Positions 1 to 9,199 of a stretch of DNA of 64,000 nt are shown in pieces. Source of the DNA: Rhynchopus sp. YZ270_cl-10 (Eukaryota; Euglenozoa; Diplonemea; Diplonemida; Diplonemidae); the NCBI GenBank assembly GCA_964035575.1, contig OZ037869.1:992001-1056000 (forward strand), read 5' to 3'. A program made the position numbers and the translations under genes. Each line of letters opens with the position of its first letter. The first letter of the stretch is position 1. The notes below the pieces were generated by a model. It had not been told where the DNA came from and did not search any database. It worked only from the letters and a program-made list of their open reading frames with translations.

Positions 1-25
1 TCTGAAGTCTGTTCTCCCTCCACAG

Positions 26-3000
26 AAGGAGCACCCAGGTGTCGCACCACCACGCAACGGAAACGGTTCTATCTATCAACCAGAAACCCGTGGGTCAAAC
101 CCTGCCGGGGTATATCTTATCAACGACGACCCAAAACGCCCTGCGGCTGTCATCCAGGATGGCGAAGATTCACTCAAATTCACACTCTTCTCTGTCGAAA
201 CCGGGGAAATGGTGGGAACCATACCTCAAGAAGAAACCTCGCAGATTCAAATCACCCTGTCCGGCCCTAATGCCCTCAAATCCGAGAAAATTGAGACCCA
301 ACAAACGGATGCAGATGACGCAAACTCTAACCCCGACCTTGACGACCCTCCGCCACCTTCACCGTCACCTTCTCCAGAACCGGAAACTAAGGTAGCTACA
401 TATGACACGGAGAACAAGATAATTACCTTTGGGGATGGGACGACGTGGGTTAAGAAGATGGATTCTTCATCAGGGAACGCGGCTGGAGGTGCACCGGGGA
501 CTCCTGCGGCGGCAGAGGTGCAGGGGTCCACCCCGCATCGGAGGCGGGGTGCTGCAAGCCAGGTGCTCGGCGCCACGAAGGCGCTCTTGATTGGTGTGGC
601 GTACACCGACAGCGGCTACGACCTGCCTGCCTCGCACAGCGACGTGGCAACGATGCGCACCTTCCTGCAGAGGCAGGGCTTTGCAGCAGAGGTGCGCACC
701 CTCCTAGACATACCCGAGGCATACCAAACCACACCCGGACCATACACAAACAGCATGCACACCCTCCCAACCCGCGTTACCATCATTGCAAATCTCAGAT
801 GGCTTTGTGCTTCGGCAGTTCCAGGTATTGAAAAAATTCCAAAAAAAAAAAAAAAAAATGAATTCAAAACAGGTGACTCGCTCTTCTTCTTCTTCTCCGG
901 GCATGGTGACGAAGGTGATTCTCTTGTCCCCTCCGATGTGAATATCTCTGGTACTATCCCAAATGAAGAGCTTCGCGCGATTTTTGCATTGCTTCCTGAA
1001 GGGGTAAAGCTTACTGTTGTGCTGGACTTGGGTACTGGAGGGCCTGTTGTGCAGTTACCACATGCGATTGAATCTCACCCAAACGGCGGCTTCTCGACAC
1101 AAGAGAAGCGAGGGGTCGCTGCGGACCGGGTGCTTGCAGACGTTACGGTGTTCTACCTGCGAGAGACGGTTCCTGGGAGGGGCTCGCTGTTCACTGGCGG
1201 TGGTGTACACGGCGCTCTCTCTGCTGCGTTTATGGCAGTGTTGAACCGCCTCAGCGAAGACAACTCAACCACCGTCACCCACGAGCAGGTTCTCTCTGCA
1301 ATGAAGGACCTCGTGGACCGCCGTGTAGGTGGTCTGCAGTCCTATTCCTCTGCAGGCCACCCTGAACGAAGCTCTCTCATTGTTGGCCTCACGACGACGC
1401 AGATGGGTGGTCTGTTTTCTTTGGAGGGCAATGCAGGGTTGGGTCGGGGTGTACCGTCGTTTAAAAAGTCTAATGCACATCTCCTTGGGGAAACAGGAAC
1501 ATCATTGCGCAAACGCGCCGTTCTCGTGAGCTGCAGCTACGGCGGGAAGCTTCCTGGGAGCGACGCGGCGTTGGGGGAGATGCACACCTTGCTGCACGCA
1601 TGGGGGTTCCCTGCAGAAAACATTAAGGTGCTGACAGAGCAGCAGAGCAATGCGCTTCCTACCAAGCAGAACATTCTGAACTTCATGAACTGGTTGGTCC
1701 AAGGCTGCGAGCCTGGCGACGACCTTGTCTTCTGCTTTGTCGGGCTTGGTGCCAAGACGGGAGACTCCGACAACATGCCCCTCGGCTCCCCCGAAGGCAT
1801 ATCACCTCTGGACTACCACCTCACAGGCGTCATCACCTCAGCAGAGATGAGCAACACGCTCTTCCCTCCTCTGGTCACCGGAGCCTCCTTATTCTGCATC
1901 TTCGATGGTGCCTACACCTGCTCGCCCTTCCCACTGCCATACTGCCTGCGTCTCGAAGGTGACGGCGGCACATCGTTCTCTCGCTCCCCAGATGAAACTC
2001 TTGCTGAAGGTTCTGTCCAAACCATTTCCTCTGGAGTGGACAACACTGCCCCAAGGCTGTCGGTGGGGAATGGTGTTCTGCTGCGGTGCTTCCTCGGTGC
2101 CTTCAGGACGTTCAATCATGCGAGCCAAAGGCTTCCGAGGATTGGGCAATTTTTAAAAACAGTGCACGCCAATATGGAGGGTGCAATGCCACGGTCAGGG
2201 CATCTTCCGGTGTATGGGAGTACTATGCGGTTTGGGGAAGGTGACTCGCTTTGTCTCATGCTAAATGAACAGGCTGGGGAGAATCAGGCGAGGCTTGGCG
2301 CCCCTCCTGGATCGCCTCGGAGAGCGCCGTTGCACAGTACAGGGGTGGGGGTGGGGATGGGGATGTTGCCAGTAACCCATCCCAACACAATGATGCACGC
2401 ACCACACAACACACATCCAAATATATCCCCTGTTCGTCAGAACAGAGGTGGTGGTGGTGGTGCTGGCTTTCCGCCGTCCAACGCTTTCCCTGTTACTCTC
2501 AGTGGAAACAGAGAGATTGATGATAATATGACAGGCATCCAAAAAGCACTAAACGAAGCGCTTTCCATGGCAAAGAACAGAAGTAAAAGCCCGCTGAGTC
2601 CTGGTACAGCAATGGCAGGGGGGGTACCGAACTTTGCCAACCCGACCTCCCCGATAGCACCGACAGTGAGTCTGGTGCTGAAGCTGGCTCATCTGGAAGA
2701 GCCTTTAGGCATGCGGTTGAACCCCATGCCCGGTGGTGGTGAGGGTGAAGGTGGGATGCTTGTAGCCGCAGTGACACCAGACTCCCCTGCATTAAGGGCA
2801 GGGGTGGCAGTTGGGGATGTTGTGTTGCGGATTGCTTCGTATCCGGTATGTATTGCATTTGAGTATTTCTGTTTTTAATCAATTTTTTTTGACTCCTTGA
2901 GAACAGAAATCTCAGAGCATAAAGGTAAAAAGCTTCTCGGTGTGAAAGCAGTGTTGTGTACAGTTCTTTTTGTTCTCCTGAAAGATATGCATTTAAACCT

Positions 3001-3457
3001 TTGGGGATGGGGATAGAGTTTCTATCGCAACAGAAAATAAATCTGCACAAAGCAAAAATCTTTGCAATCAGCCTGCATCAATAACTATCATTTCACATAG
3101 TTTGTACAGTCTGTGTGAGGGGCAATCAGTCAGACTGATTTATGGGCCAGGCCGAGGATCGGACCTCTTCTCGCACTCGAGTGCGGGAGGAGTGCGAGAT
3201 GAGTCAGTCTGACTCAGACTGACCACAAACTATCATTTCTGGATAGAGTTCCTATCAAAGGAATATAAAATAAATCTGCACAAAAGCATAATCTTTGCAA
3301 TCAGCCTGCATCAATAACCATCATTCCCCCATTCTACCCAACCCTACTTTTCTTTCAGATCCGAAGCAGCCAAGACGTCCGCACCGCCCGCACCTTTGCT
3401 CTCAAAAACGACGTCCTCGAAATCCCAATAGAGCTTTCCGCTGGGGCAATGCACTAG
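26..3457 (+). CDS. Double metacaspase-like (inactive) plus PDZ protein, 5' partial
   Basis: Exons are read as 26-824, 873-2845 and 3359-3457 (stop TAG 3455-3457). The frame is open back to the window start, and 11-25 looks like a splice acceptor, so the true start lies upstream; the first in-frame ATG is at 209. Two caspase-fold domains follow each other. The first (about 570-1100) keeps the His loop SGHG (His codon 902), but the DSCHSG-type Cys loop reads DLGTGG. The second (about 1510-1960) has VGLGA where SGHG is expected and DGAYTC where DSCHSG is expected. Both therefore lack the nucleophile and look like pseudo-peptidases. A PDZ domain (about 2668-3430) ends the protein and is completed only by the last exon (IRSSQDVRTARTF...). 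The 48-base intron 825-872 is in frame and stop-free; removing it gives the canonical PGDSLFFFFSGHG. A scaffold role is inferred. Sure of the folds, less of the upstream limit. Confidence 0.8.
825..872 (+). other. 48-base in-frame intron with poly(A) run
   Basis: It starts GTATTG and ends AACAG. It contains an 18-base A run that would encode a lysine stretch in the middle of a conserved caspase-fold strand. Splicing it out joins Pro codon 821 to GGT-GAC and restores the family motif. Its length is a multiple of three with no stop, so a naive ORF reads through it. Confidence 0.75.
2846..3358 (+). other. 513-base intron with internal repeats
   Basis: The donor is GTATGT and the acceptor TTTCAG; both flanking exons are phase 0 and together complete the PDZ domain. 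The intron carries a direct repeat of roughly 80 bases (about 3010-3093 and 3241-3326). Between the two copies lies a small inverted-repeat element at 3100-3230. Confidence 0.8.
3100..3230. mobile_element. TA-flanked MITE-like inverted-repeat element
   Basis: The ends are GTTTGTACAGTCTG and the near complement CAGACTGACCACAAAC, each bordered by TA (3098-3099 and 3231-3232). Internally there are further palindromes around TCAGTCAGACTGA and TCGCACTCGAGTGCG. There is no coding capacity. A Tc1/mariner-like non-autonomous element is suggested by the TA borders, not proven. Confidence 0.55.
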
Positions 3458-3773
3458 ATCCCAGAGGACGAGGCAAGGGGATGGGAAAATAGAATAAAAA
3501 CCCCTAGATTTTTTTTTCAACTCTTTTGTTCAACCATTTTATTGTTTGTATTACTCCCCTCCCTCCCCTTCCCCATGTTCAAAATTTCAATCAAAGATTT
3601 GCACCCCCCCACCTTCTATTTCAACTCCCTCAGCCTTCATCCCCCAAAAACACCACCTTTTTTCAGGCATTTTTTCTCTATTTCCGTTTCACCGTTTTTT
3701 TTTTAATTCTTTTTCATGCGGTGATTATTAGGAGGTGGATTTTTTTTTCCTTTTTTTCTCATTTCTCATCACA

Positions 3774-5138
3774 ATGCAACGTCCACAAACCATTTCTACT
3801 GCCGATGAATTGGTTATTCGCATCTGTACTTGGAACGTCGCCGAAGTCAACCCAGAAAAACTCTCCACCCGAGCAGTCAAAGAATGGGTCTTCCAAACAG
3901 AGACGGAATTGATCCCTTTACAGAGCTCTTCCTGCCCTCTTCCTGATGTCATTGTGATTGGCCTGCAGGAAGTGGATATGAGCGCTCTTGCTATGATAAA
4001 GGAGAAAACCAAACGTGGTAAGGAATGGCGTTCACACCTCCACGATGTCATCTGCGTAGGAACGAAGCACGCCTATGTAAACGTTTCGAATAAACAGCTG
4101 ATGGGTTTGGGGTTGTTCATTTATGCAAAATCTGCGGTGCACGCGAAAATGCGGAATATCGAGACACGAGGAGCTAGGACCGGTTTTTTCAATTCATTTG
4201 GAAACAAAGGCGCGATTTGCGCCCGATTTGAATTGAAAGGGAAATTCTTTTGTTTCATCAACTGTCATCTTGCGGCACATCAGGAACGCGTTGGGAGGCG
4301 GAACAAAGACCACCACAGGATCCGCAATATCACCGCATTCGACTCTTCACCAGAACGCCTTCTTGAACACGACACCGTCTTTTGGTTTGGCGATTTAAAC
4401 TACCGCTTAGAACTCTCTCGTGAACAGGTTGTCGATTCCCTTTCTCTTGACTGCAAAAAGGAGTTAATGACCATGCACGACCAACTCAAAGCTGCTATGC
4501 GCAAAGGCCACGCCTTCCAAGGCTTTACCGAACCCCCCATCACCTGGGGACCCACCTACAAAGTCCTCAAAGGAGAGCTAGGTGCATACAGCTTAAAGAG
4601 ATCTCCTGCATACTGTGATCGCATCCTCTACGCTACAGGACTCTCCACAGAAGACGATTCAACTGATACCGAGCACGACGGAGACCGCCCCATCTCCCCA
4701 CCAAGAGAACTAACAGAAACCACCTCCTCCGGGATGGATGAACTACACAGTAGAGGGTTAGGGGGCCCTGTAGAAGCGTTGGGTCTATTCGAATGTGTCG
4801 TATGCGATCAATGGGATGTGCATGGACAAGCTAGACGGTCAGGATGGAAGTGCAAAGCGTGTATTGGAAAGAAGTCGAAGAATAAGGTGAGGAGGGCGAA
4901 AAGCTTGCGGGCCAGGTCGATGCATTCGGTGCCGGATCTGGCGGTGGAGGCGTTTACGGAGAAGGGTGGCGGTGGTAGAGGTGGTAGAGGGGGTGCCAGT
5001 ACACCGCCCGTACCGGAGTCAGATTTTGAAGGAAAGGAGCGTCCAGCAATACGGTGCCTTTCATACAGCGATGACCCAGGGTTAACCGGATCTGATCATA
5101 GACCCGTTCATGGTGTGTTTGCTGTGGCAATGTTGTAG
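3774..5138 (+). CDS. Inositol polyphosphate 5-phosphatase (IPPc domain)
   Basis: This is a 454-residue Mg-dependent phosphatase of the exonuclease/endonuclease/phosphatase fold, expected to remove the 5-phosphate from inositol phosphates or phosphoinositides. Visible signatures are TWNVAE near the N-terminus, [26 protein letters not shown] (about residue 204), SPAYCDRIL and SDHRPV (about residue 440). The ATG at 3774 is preferred over 3735 because the upstream codons only translate a T tract. The stretch between the CDRIL and SDHRPV motifs is enlarged by more than 100 residues and carries four cysteines, C341, C344, C360 and C363, spaced like a small zinc ribbon. No intron, signal peptide or other domain is seen. 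Confidence 0.92.
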   Translation: MQRPQTISTADELVIRICTWNVAEVNPEKLSTRAVKEWVFQTETELIPLQSSSCPLPDVIVIGLQEVDMSALAMIKEKTKRGKEWRSHLHDVICVGTKHAYVNVSNKQLMGLGLFIYAKSAVHAKMRNIETRGARTGFFNSFGNKGAICARFELKGKFFCFINCHLAAHQERVGRRNKDHHRIRNITAFDSSPERLLEHDTVFWFGDLNYRLELSREQVVDSLSLDCKKELMTMHDQLKAAMRKGHAFQGFTEPPITWGPTYKVLKGELGAYSLKRSPAYCDRILYATGLSTEDDSTDTEHDGDRPISPPRELTETTSSGMDELHSRGLGGPVEALGLFECVVCDQWDVHGQARRSGWKCKACIGKKSKNKVRRAKSLRARSMHSVPDLAVEAFTEKGGGGRGGRGGASTPPVPESDFEGKERPAIRCLSYSDDPGLTGSDHRPVHGVFAVAML

Positions 5139-5153
5139 AGGAAGGGGGGGGAG

Positions 5154-6246
5154 CACAGCAGAGAATAAGCCCGGTCCCCGGTCCCCGCTCCCCGGTCCCT
5201 GGTCCTGGTCCCGGTCCCGGTCCTGGTACTGGTACTGGTCCCGGTCCTGGTCCCAGTCCCGGTCTTGGTATCGGTCCCGGTCCCGGTCCCGGTCCCGGTC
5301 CCGGTCCCGGTCCCGGTCCCGGTCCCGGTCCCGGTCCCGGTCCCGGTCCCGGTCCCGGTCCCGGTCCCGGTCCCGGTCCCGGTCCCGGTCCCGGTCCCGG
5401 TCCCGGTCCCGGTCCTGGTACTGGTCCTGGTACTGGTCCCGGTCCCAGTCCTGGTCCTGGTACTGGTACTGGTCCCGGTCCTGGTCCCAGTCCCGGTCCT
5501 GGTATCGGTCCCGGTCCCGGTCCCGGTCCTGGTACTGGTACTGGTCCCGGTCCCAGTCCTGGTCCTGGTACCGGTCCCGGTCCCGGTCCTGGTACTGGTC
5601 CCAGTCCTGGTACTGGTACTGGTCCTGGTCCCAGTCCCAGTCCCGGTCCTGGTATCGGTCCCGGTCCCGGTCCCAGTCCTGGTCCTGGTATCGGTCCCGG
5701 TCCCGGTCCTGGTACTGGTCCTGGTACTGGTCCCGGTCCCAGTCCTGGTCCTGGTATCGGTCCCGGTCCCGGTCCCGGTCCCGGTCCTGGTATCGGTCCC
5801 AGTCCTGGTCCTGGTCCCGGTCCTGGTCCCAGTCCCAGTCCCGGTCCTGGTATCGGTCCCGGTCCCGGTCCCGGTCCCGGTCCCGGTCCCGGTCCCGGTC
5901 CCGGTCCCGGTCCCGGTCCCGGTCCCGGTACTGGTCCTGGTACTGGTATTGGTCCCGGTCCCAGTCCTGGTATCGGTCCCGGTCCCGGTCCTGGTATCGG
6001 TCCCAGTCCTGGTCCCAGTCCCGGTCCTGGTATCGGTCCTGGTACTGGTACTGGACCAGGACCGGGACAGAGACCGGGACCAGTACCTGGTCCTGGTCCC
6101 GGTCCCCCACCCTCCCGCGCCCAGGTCCCCTCCCACTTTCGGGCGTTTTCACCACTGTTTTCTACATATAGTGTCCCAGTCCGGCTGAGAATAACCCGGT
6201 CCCCGGTCCCCGGTCCCCGGCCCCCCCTACCTTATTCTCTGCTGTG
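5154..6246. mobile_element. hAT-type MITE swollen by a hexamer array
   Basis: The terminal inverted repeat CACAGCAGAGAATAAG (5154-5169) is matched perfectly in reverse complement at 6231-6246. The element is flanked by an 8-base direct repeat GGGGGGAG (5146-5153 and 6247-6254), the duplication length of hAT elements. It starts 15 bases after the stop of the phosphatase gene. A 93-base relative with the same ends lies at 56828-56920. There is no transposase. Confidence 0.85.
5185..6110. repeat. GGTCCC-type hexanucleotide satellite
   Basis: About 900 bases of six-base units: GGTCCC with variants GGTCCT, GGTACT, GGTATC and CAGTCC-phase forms. It has two nearly pure blocks, about 5276-5413 and 5849-5925. 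A short stretch near 6052-6086 is inverted. Long open frames exist in several frames on both strands (PV, RD, GT and RS dipeptide repeats) only because the unit length is a multiple of three. Confidence 0.95.
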
Positions 6247-6282
6247 GGGGGGAGGAGGAGGAGGAGGAGGAGGAGGAGGAGA
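6247..6282. repeat. GGA trinucleotide microsatellite
   Basis: A short run of GGA units immediately right of the hAT-type MITE. Its first bases also form the right copy of the target duplication. Confidence 0.8.
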
Positions 6283-6333
6283 TATTTGTCAGTGATTGTC
6301 GAAAAATAAAGTAAATTGTGTGTGATATTCATA

Positions 6334-6450
6334 GTCTGGCCGACTCTGCCAGACTTTTTGAAATTCCTGGATTTTCTTGACTTTTTGTGTTTCGGAGGAC
6401 AGGAAAAAGTCAAAAGTTGGGTGTTTTGAGTCTGGCACAGTCGGCCAGAC
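6334..6450. mobile_element. TA-flanked MITE, 21-base inverted ends
   Basis: The ends begin GTCTGGCCGACT and match over 20 of 21 bases in inverted orientation. TA borders both sides (6332-6333 and 6451-6452). The element is 117 bases long with no coding capacity. The Tc1/mariner-like assignment rests only on the TA borders. Confidence 0.7.
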
Positions 6451-6944
6451 TATGTATGGATATTACGACCGAAACATATAGCGAGCGAAAAAATGATGTA
6501 AAAAAAAAACTCCACCAGGTTTTATCTCAACCTCTTTCATTGGTTCCATGGAAAAACCAGGCGTGGTTGAGGTGTACTAATGCTTACAATCACGCCTCGG
6601 AGGTCAGATAGATGTTCCAGATATGGTTATTTTCAGTCGGCCTCGTTGCATTCTATGGTTATTGGAAAACTGAACCTATTTTAAAAAATACAACAGTAGA
6701 TCTGTCTTTACGTTTTTCTTCCTTTTGAATCTTCCCCCATTCATTATCATCGTGCGTCACTCAGTGAAAGAGCCTAAATGGCTGCGGTCAACGAATCAAA
6801 GACATAGCAGTTTTTTTTCGTTTATTCTGAGGTCTGCACTTTTTCCAACTTTTGTAAAAAAACAGATGTTCACCATTCCAAATGGATGGATGGACTGATG
6901 TTGCTGAGATTAGATTATTTATTTGGGGGGACACCTCCCATTGT

Positions 6945-6978
6945 TAAGGACCAAGCACTCTGTGGCTTAGGTTCCTCT
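6945..6978 (+). repeat. Dispersed hairpin motif, copy 1
   Basis: The arms are AAGGACCAAGC and GCTTAGGTTCCTCT around an 8-base loop. The outer pair GGA/TCC replaces the GATGA/TCATC of other copies, so pairing is kept while sequence changes. It is followed by ACAAAACCTTTAATTTTTT, like the T-rich tail of most copies. Confidence 0.6.
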
Positions 6979-7130
6979 CACAAAACCTTTAATTTTTTGT
7001 GAACGATCTTTTTGTGTAAAAAAATGTGGTATGGAAATGCAAAGATTTCCCTGGGGGTATTCTCAAAACGGGGGTTTTTTCTCATCTGGGGGTGGGGATG
7101 GACATTTTGTACATAATGACCTGCTTCGTA

Positions 7131-7266
7131 GTTGGCCTGAGTCCGCCTGACTCGGGCAGACTTAAGGTGGACTTTTGGCGGACTCAGTCAAAAGTCTGCT
7201 TCAAGTTCGTTTCAACCCTCGGGTGGGTCTTGGTGGGATTTTTTTTGTTGGCGGACTCAGGCGGAC
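7131..7266. mobile_element. TA-flanked MITE, GTCCGCC-type ends
   Basis: The left end GTTGGCCTGAGTCCGCC and the inverted right end GTCCGCCTGAGTCCGCC agree at 14 of 17 positions. TA borders both ends (7129-7130 and 7267-7268). The general pattern resembles the element at 6334-6450. Confidence 0.6.
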
Positions 7267-8639
7267 TACAAAATATGCAGCGAGGTGCATTTTCCATCAA
7301 ATTTTTCGTTTTTTTTTCGTCTTTTGTTCGCTTCAAAAACTTGGATGTTCTATTTGTGAAGTGTTCTTTCCACCAAAACTTCTAAGATGTGTAGGTTTCA
7401 CCTTACGAGTTTTTTTTCCCCCTCTTTTTTTCTCTTCCTTTTTCCTCCACAGAGAACCTGCGTTGCTATAAAAAAGGTGATTTGTTGACCCTACACAATG
7501 TAACAAACAACACCTGGGTGCCGCTTCTCTCTGTATTACAGCGATGTTTTTTTTCCCTTTCCTTTCTCCCTAACAAAGATGTGCAGACATCTAGGGGGGG
7601 AGGTGAAATACAAAACCCGCTAGACAGGATGTACCTCTGATGCCTGTGGTGGCTTCTTCTCTGGCTTCGTTTTTTGTTGTTGTTGTTGTTTTTTTTGTTC
7701 CGACAAAGACCCCCTCATTTAGTCTTAGATTTGTATTCAAATTTTCTAACCAGTTCAGATTTTGCTTTATTTTTCATTATTTTATTCCCTTTCAGGGTGA
7801 TTCACTTTTTGATTTTCATAGCGATATGATTTGTTTGCGATGCCTTGCTTATCCAACGTGATGTTTTTTATTAAAAAATATACCAACCATTTGGCAAGAG
7901 GGAATAGAATCGACGGAAGGTGCGTGCCTGCAATTTTTTTCTTCTTGTAATTGTTTCACCACTCACACACTCAGCTAAAAAAAATACAACAATTATTCCG
8001 TTGTTCACCTTCTGTTGGATGCAGGGTATTTGTGCTTTCATCCAGGCTTCGTGGCTAACATTGTACGTGGGTCAGTTGGAGTGCCTGCATCAATACGTAT
8101 ACTTTGTTTTATTTTTTGTCAGACCCTGAAAAATCAGATTCTATTTTTATAGTGACCAACGCTCGATCGTTTTATCAACTCTTCTTTTGCAAAATGGATC
8201 CAGACGTCATCAGAATAGAGAAAACGTGCATCTTACTGGGAACGGTGTGCTGCAAAGGAGGGACGACTACGCAAGACTTTATTGTAGAAGTGTCAAAAAT
8301 AAGAAGGAAAACCACTCAAAGAATAGGCTCGCCAGCTTCACTCTTTTTTTTTTTTGATACACTGTCACGAGAGGGCTTTGTATTTCGTCAACTTTTTTCC
8401 TCTTCCCCACCCCTTATGTATCTCTCTCTGGCCACCCCCTTTTTTTGTAATCGAGACTACATTCCCCACCCTTTCTAAGCCTCCTCCATTGACGCGATGA
8501 GGGCGGTTTTATGCAGACTTTTTTCGCTTCCCACATCGCCTTTCCAGAAATTCAGAAGGATTTACAAAAATCAGGCAACGGAAACCACACCCTCTCCCAC
8601 TCTTTTCCCCCCCCTCCCTTCTTCCCCGAGAAGCTGGGC

Positions 8640-9000
8640 GCGTGGTTCAATGGCGTAGCTCTCCTTGCCACCACACTCACCGCAGTAGTTTGACCCCACC
8701 ATGGACCCACGCCTTCGGTGCTGCGTTCTCCACCACATGCTGGATGCACGATGTCCTGCTGTGTCAGGTGCTCTCACCATATGGGGTATTACAATAAGTG
8801 ACGAAGAATTTCCTATTTTTTGAGATCTGCCTCCCATGCGTTGCAGCAGGCCCTGCAGATCGGCACCTGTTGGTCGACCGAGAAGTTCTTTGTCAGTCTC
8901 ATTTTTTGGACGCAATCCCTCGGGAACTCTTTCACCGTCATCGCCATGATAATCTTTCTGGCCATCAGTTTGTTTAAATTGCTCCCATGTGTAGTATTTA
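8640..9000 (-). pseudogene. Possible minus-strand gene relic
   Basis: Read on the minus strand, part of this stretch has strongly GC-biased third positions. One run encodes VDQQVPICRACCNAWEAD and another encodes CIQHVVENAAPKAWVHGG followed by a good GTGAGT donor. A third reading gives NYCGECGGKESYAIEP. No continuous gene model could be built and no family is recognised. It may be a decayed or captured gene piece with zinc-binding cysteines, or a chance composition effect. Confidence 0.2.
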
Positions 9001-9186
9001 CAACATTCTTTTTTGTTTCGTATCTATCTTCTTCACCGCTTCCACTGCACTCAGTTCTGTCCTCTTTGTCTCTTCCAGCGCCAACCACCTCTGCTTGCTG
9101 TATCAGCGGGTGCTGCAGGTTCAACTGCGGATACCAAAAGTAAACCCCTTTTGAGATTCAATACATTCCCCTCATTTCTCCCCACT

Positions 9187-9189
9187 CAG
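9187..9189 (+). promoter_or_regulatory. Putative 5' (trans-)splice acceptor of the PARP gene
   Basis: A pyrimidine run (CCCCTCATTTCTCCCCACT) ends in CAG 10 bases before the ATG at 9200. This fits a spliced-leader acceptor or the 3' end of a 5' UTR intron. Confidence 0.4.
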
Positions 9190-9199
9190 ATTCAACAAA

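Larger units (their letters stand above)
6455..9189. other. Intergenic DNA, no supported plus-strand gene
   Basis: T-tract-rich spacer between the phosphatase and PARP genes. It contains one dispersed hairpin copy (6945-6978), a TA-flanked MITE (7131-7266), a right-half fragment of the hairpin motif near 7382-7412, and a GAGAGGGCTTTGTATTTC motif near 8370 that recurs near 13522 and 56586. It ends with a GC3-rich stretch at about 8640-9000 that looks coding on the minus strand. Confidence 0.6.

Noticed and set aside
3735-3773. Upstream ATG of the 5-phosphatase (MDFFFLFFSFLIT)
   Set aside because: It translates a T tract; the ATG at 3774 starts the conserved protein.
5082-6188. Several ORFs over 300 codons on both strands (PV, RD, GT, RS repeats)
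   Set aside because: They come only from a six-base unit in a satellite inside a MITE; all frames are open for the same trivial reason.
8636-8680. tRNA-like words TGGTTCAATGGCGTAG
   Set aside because: No cloverleaf closes around them.
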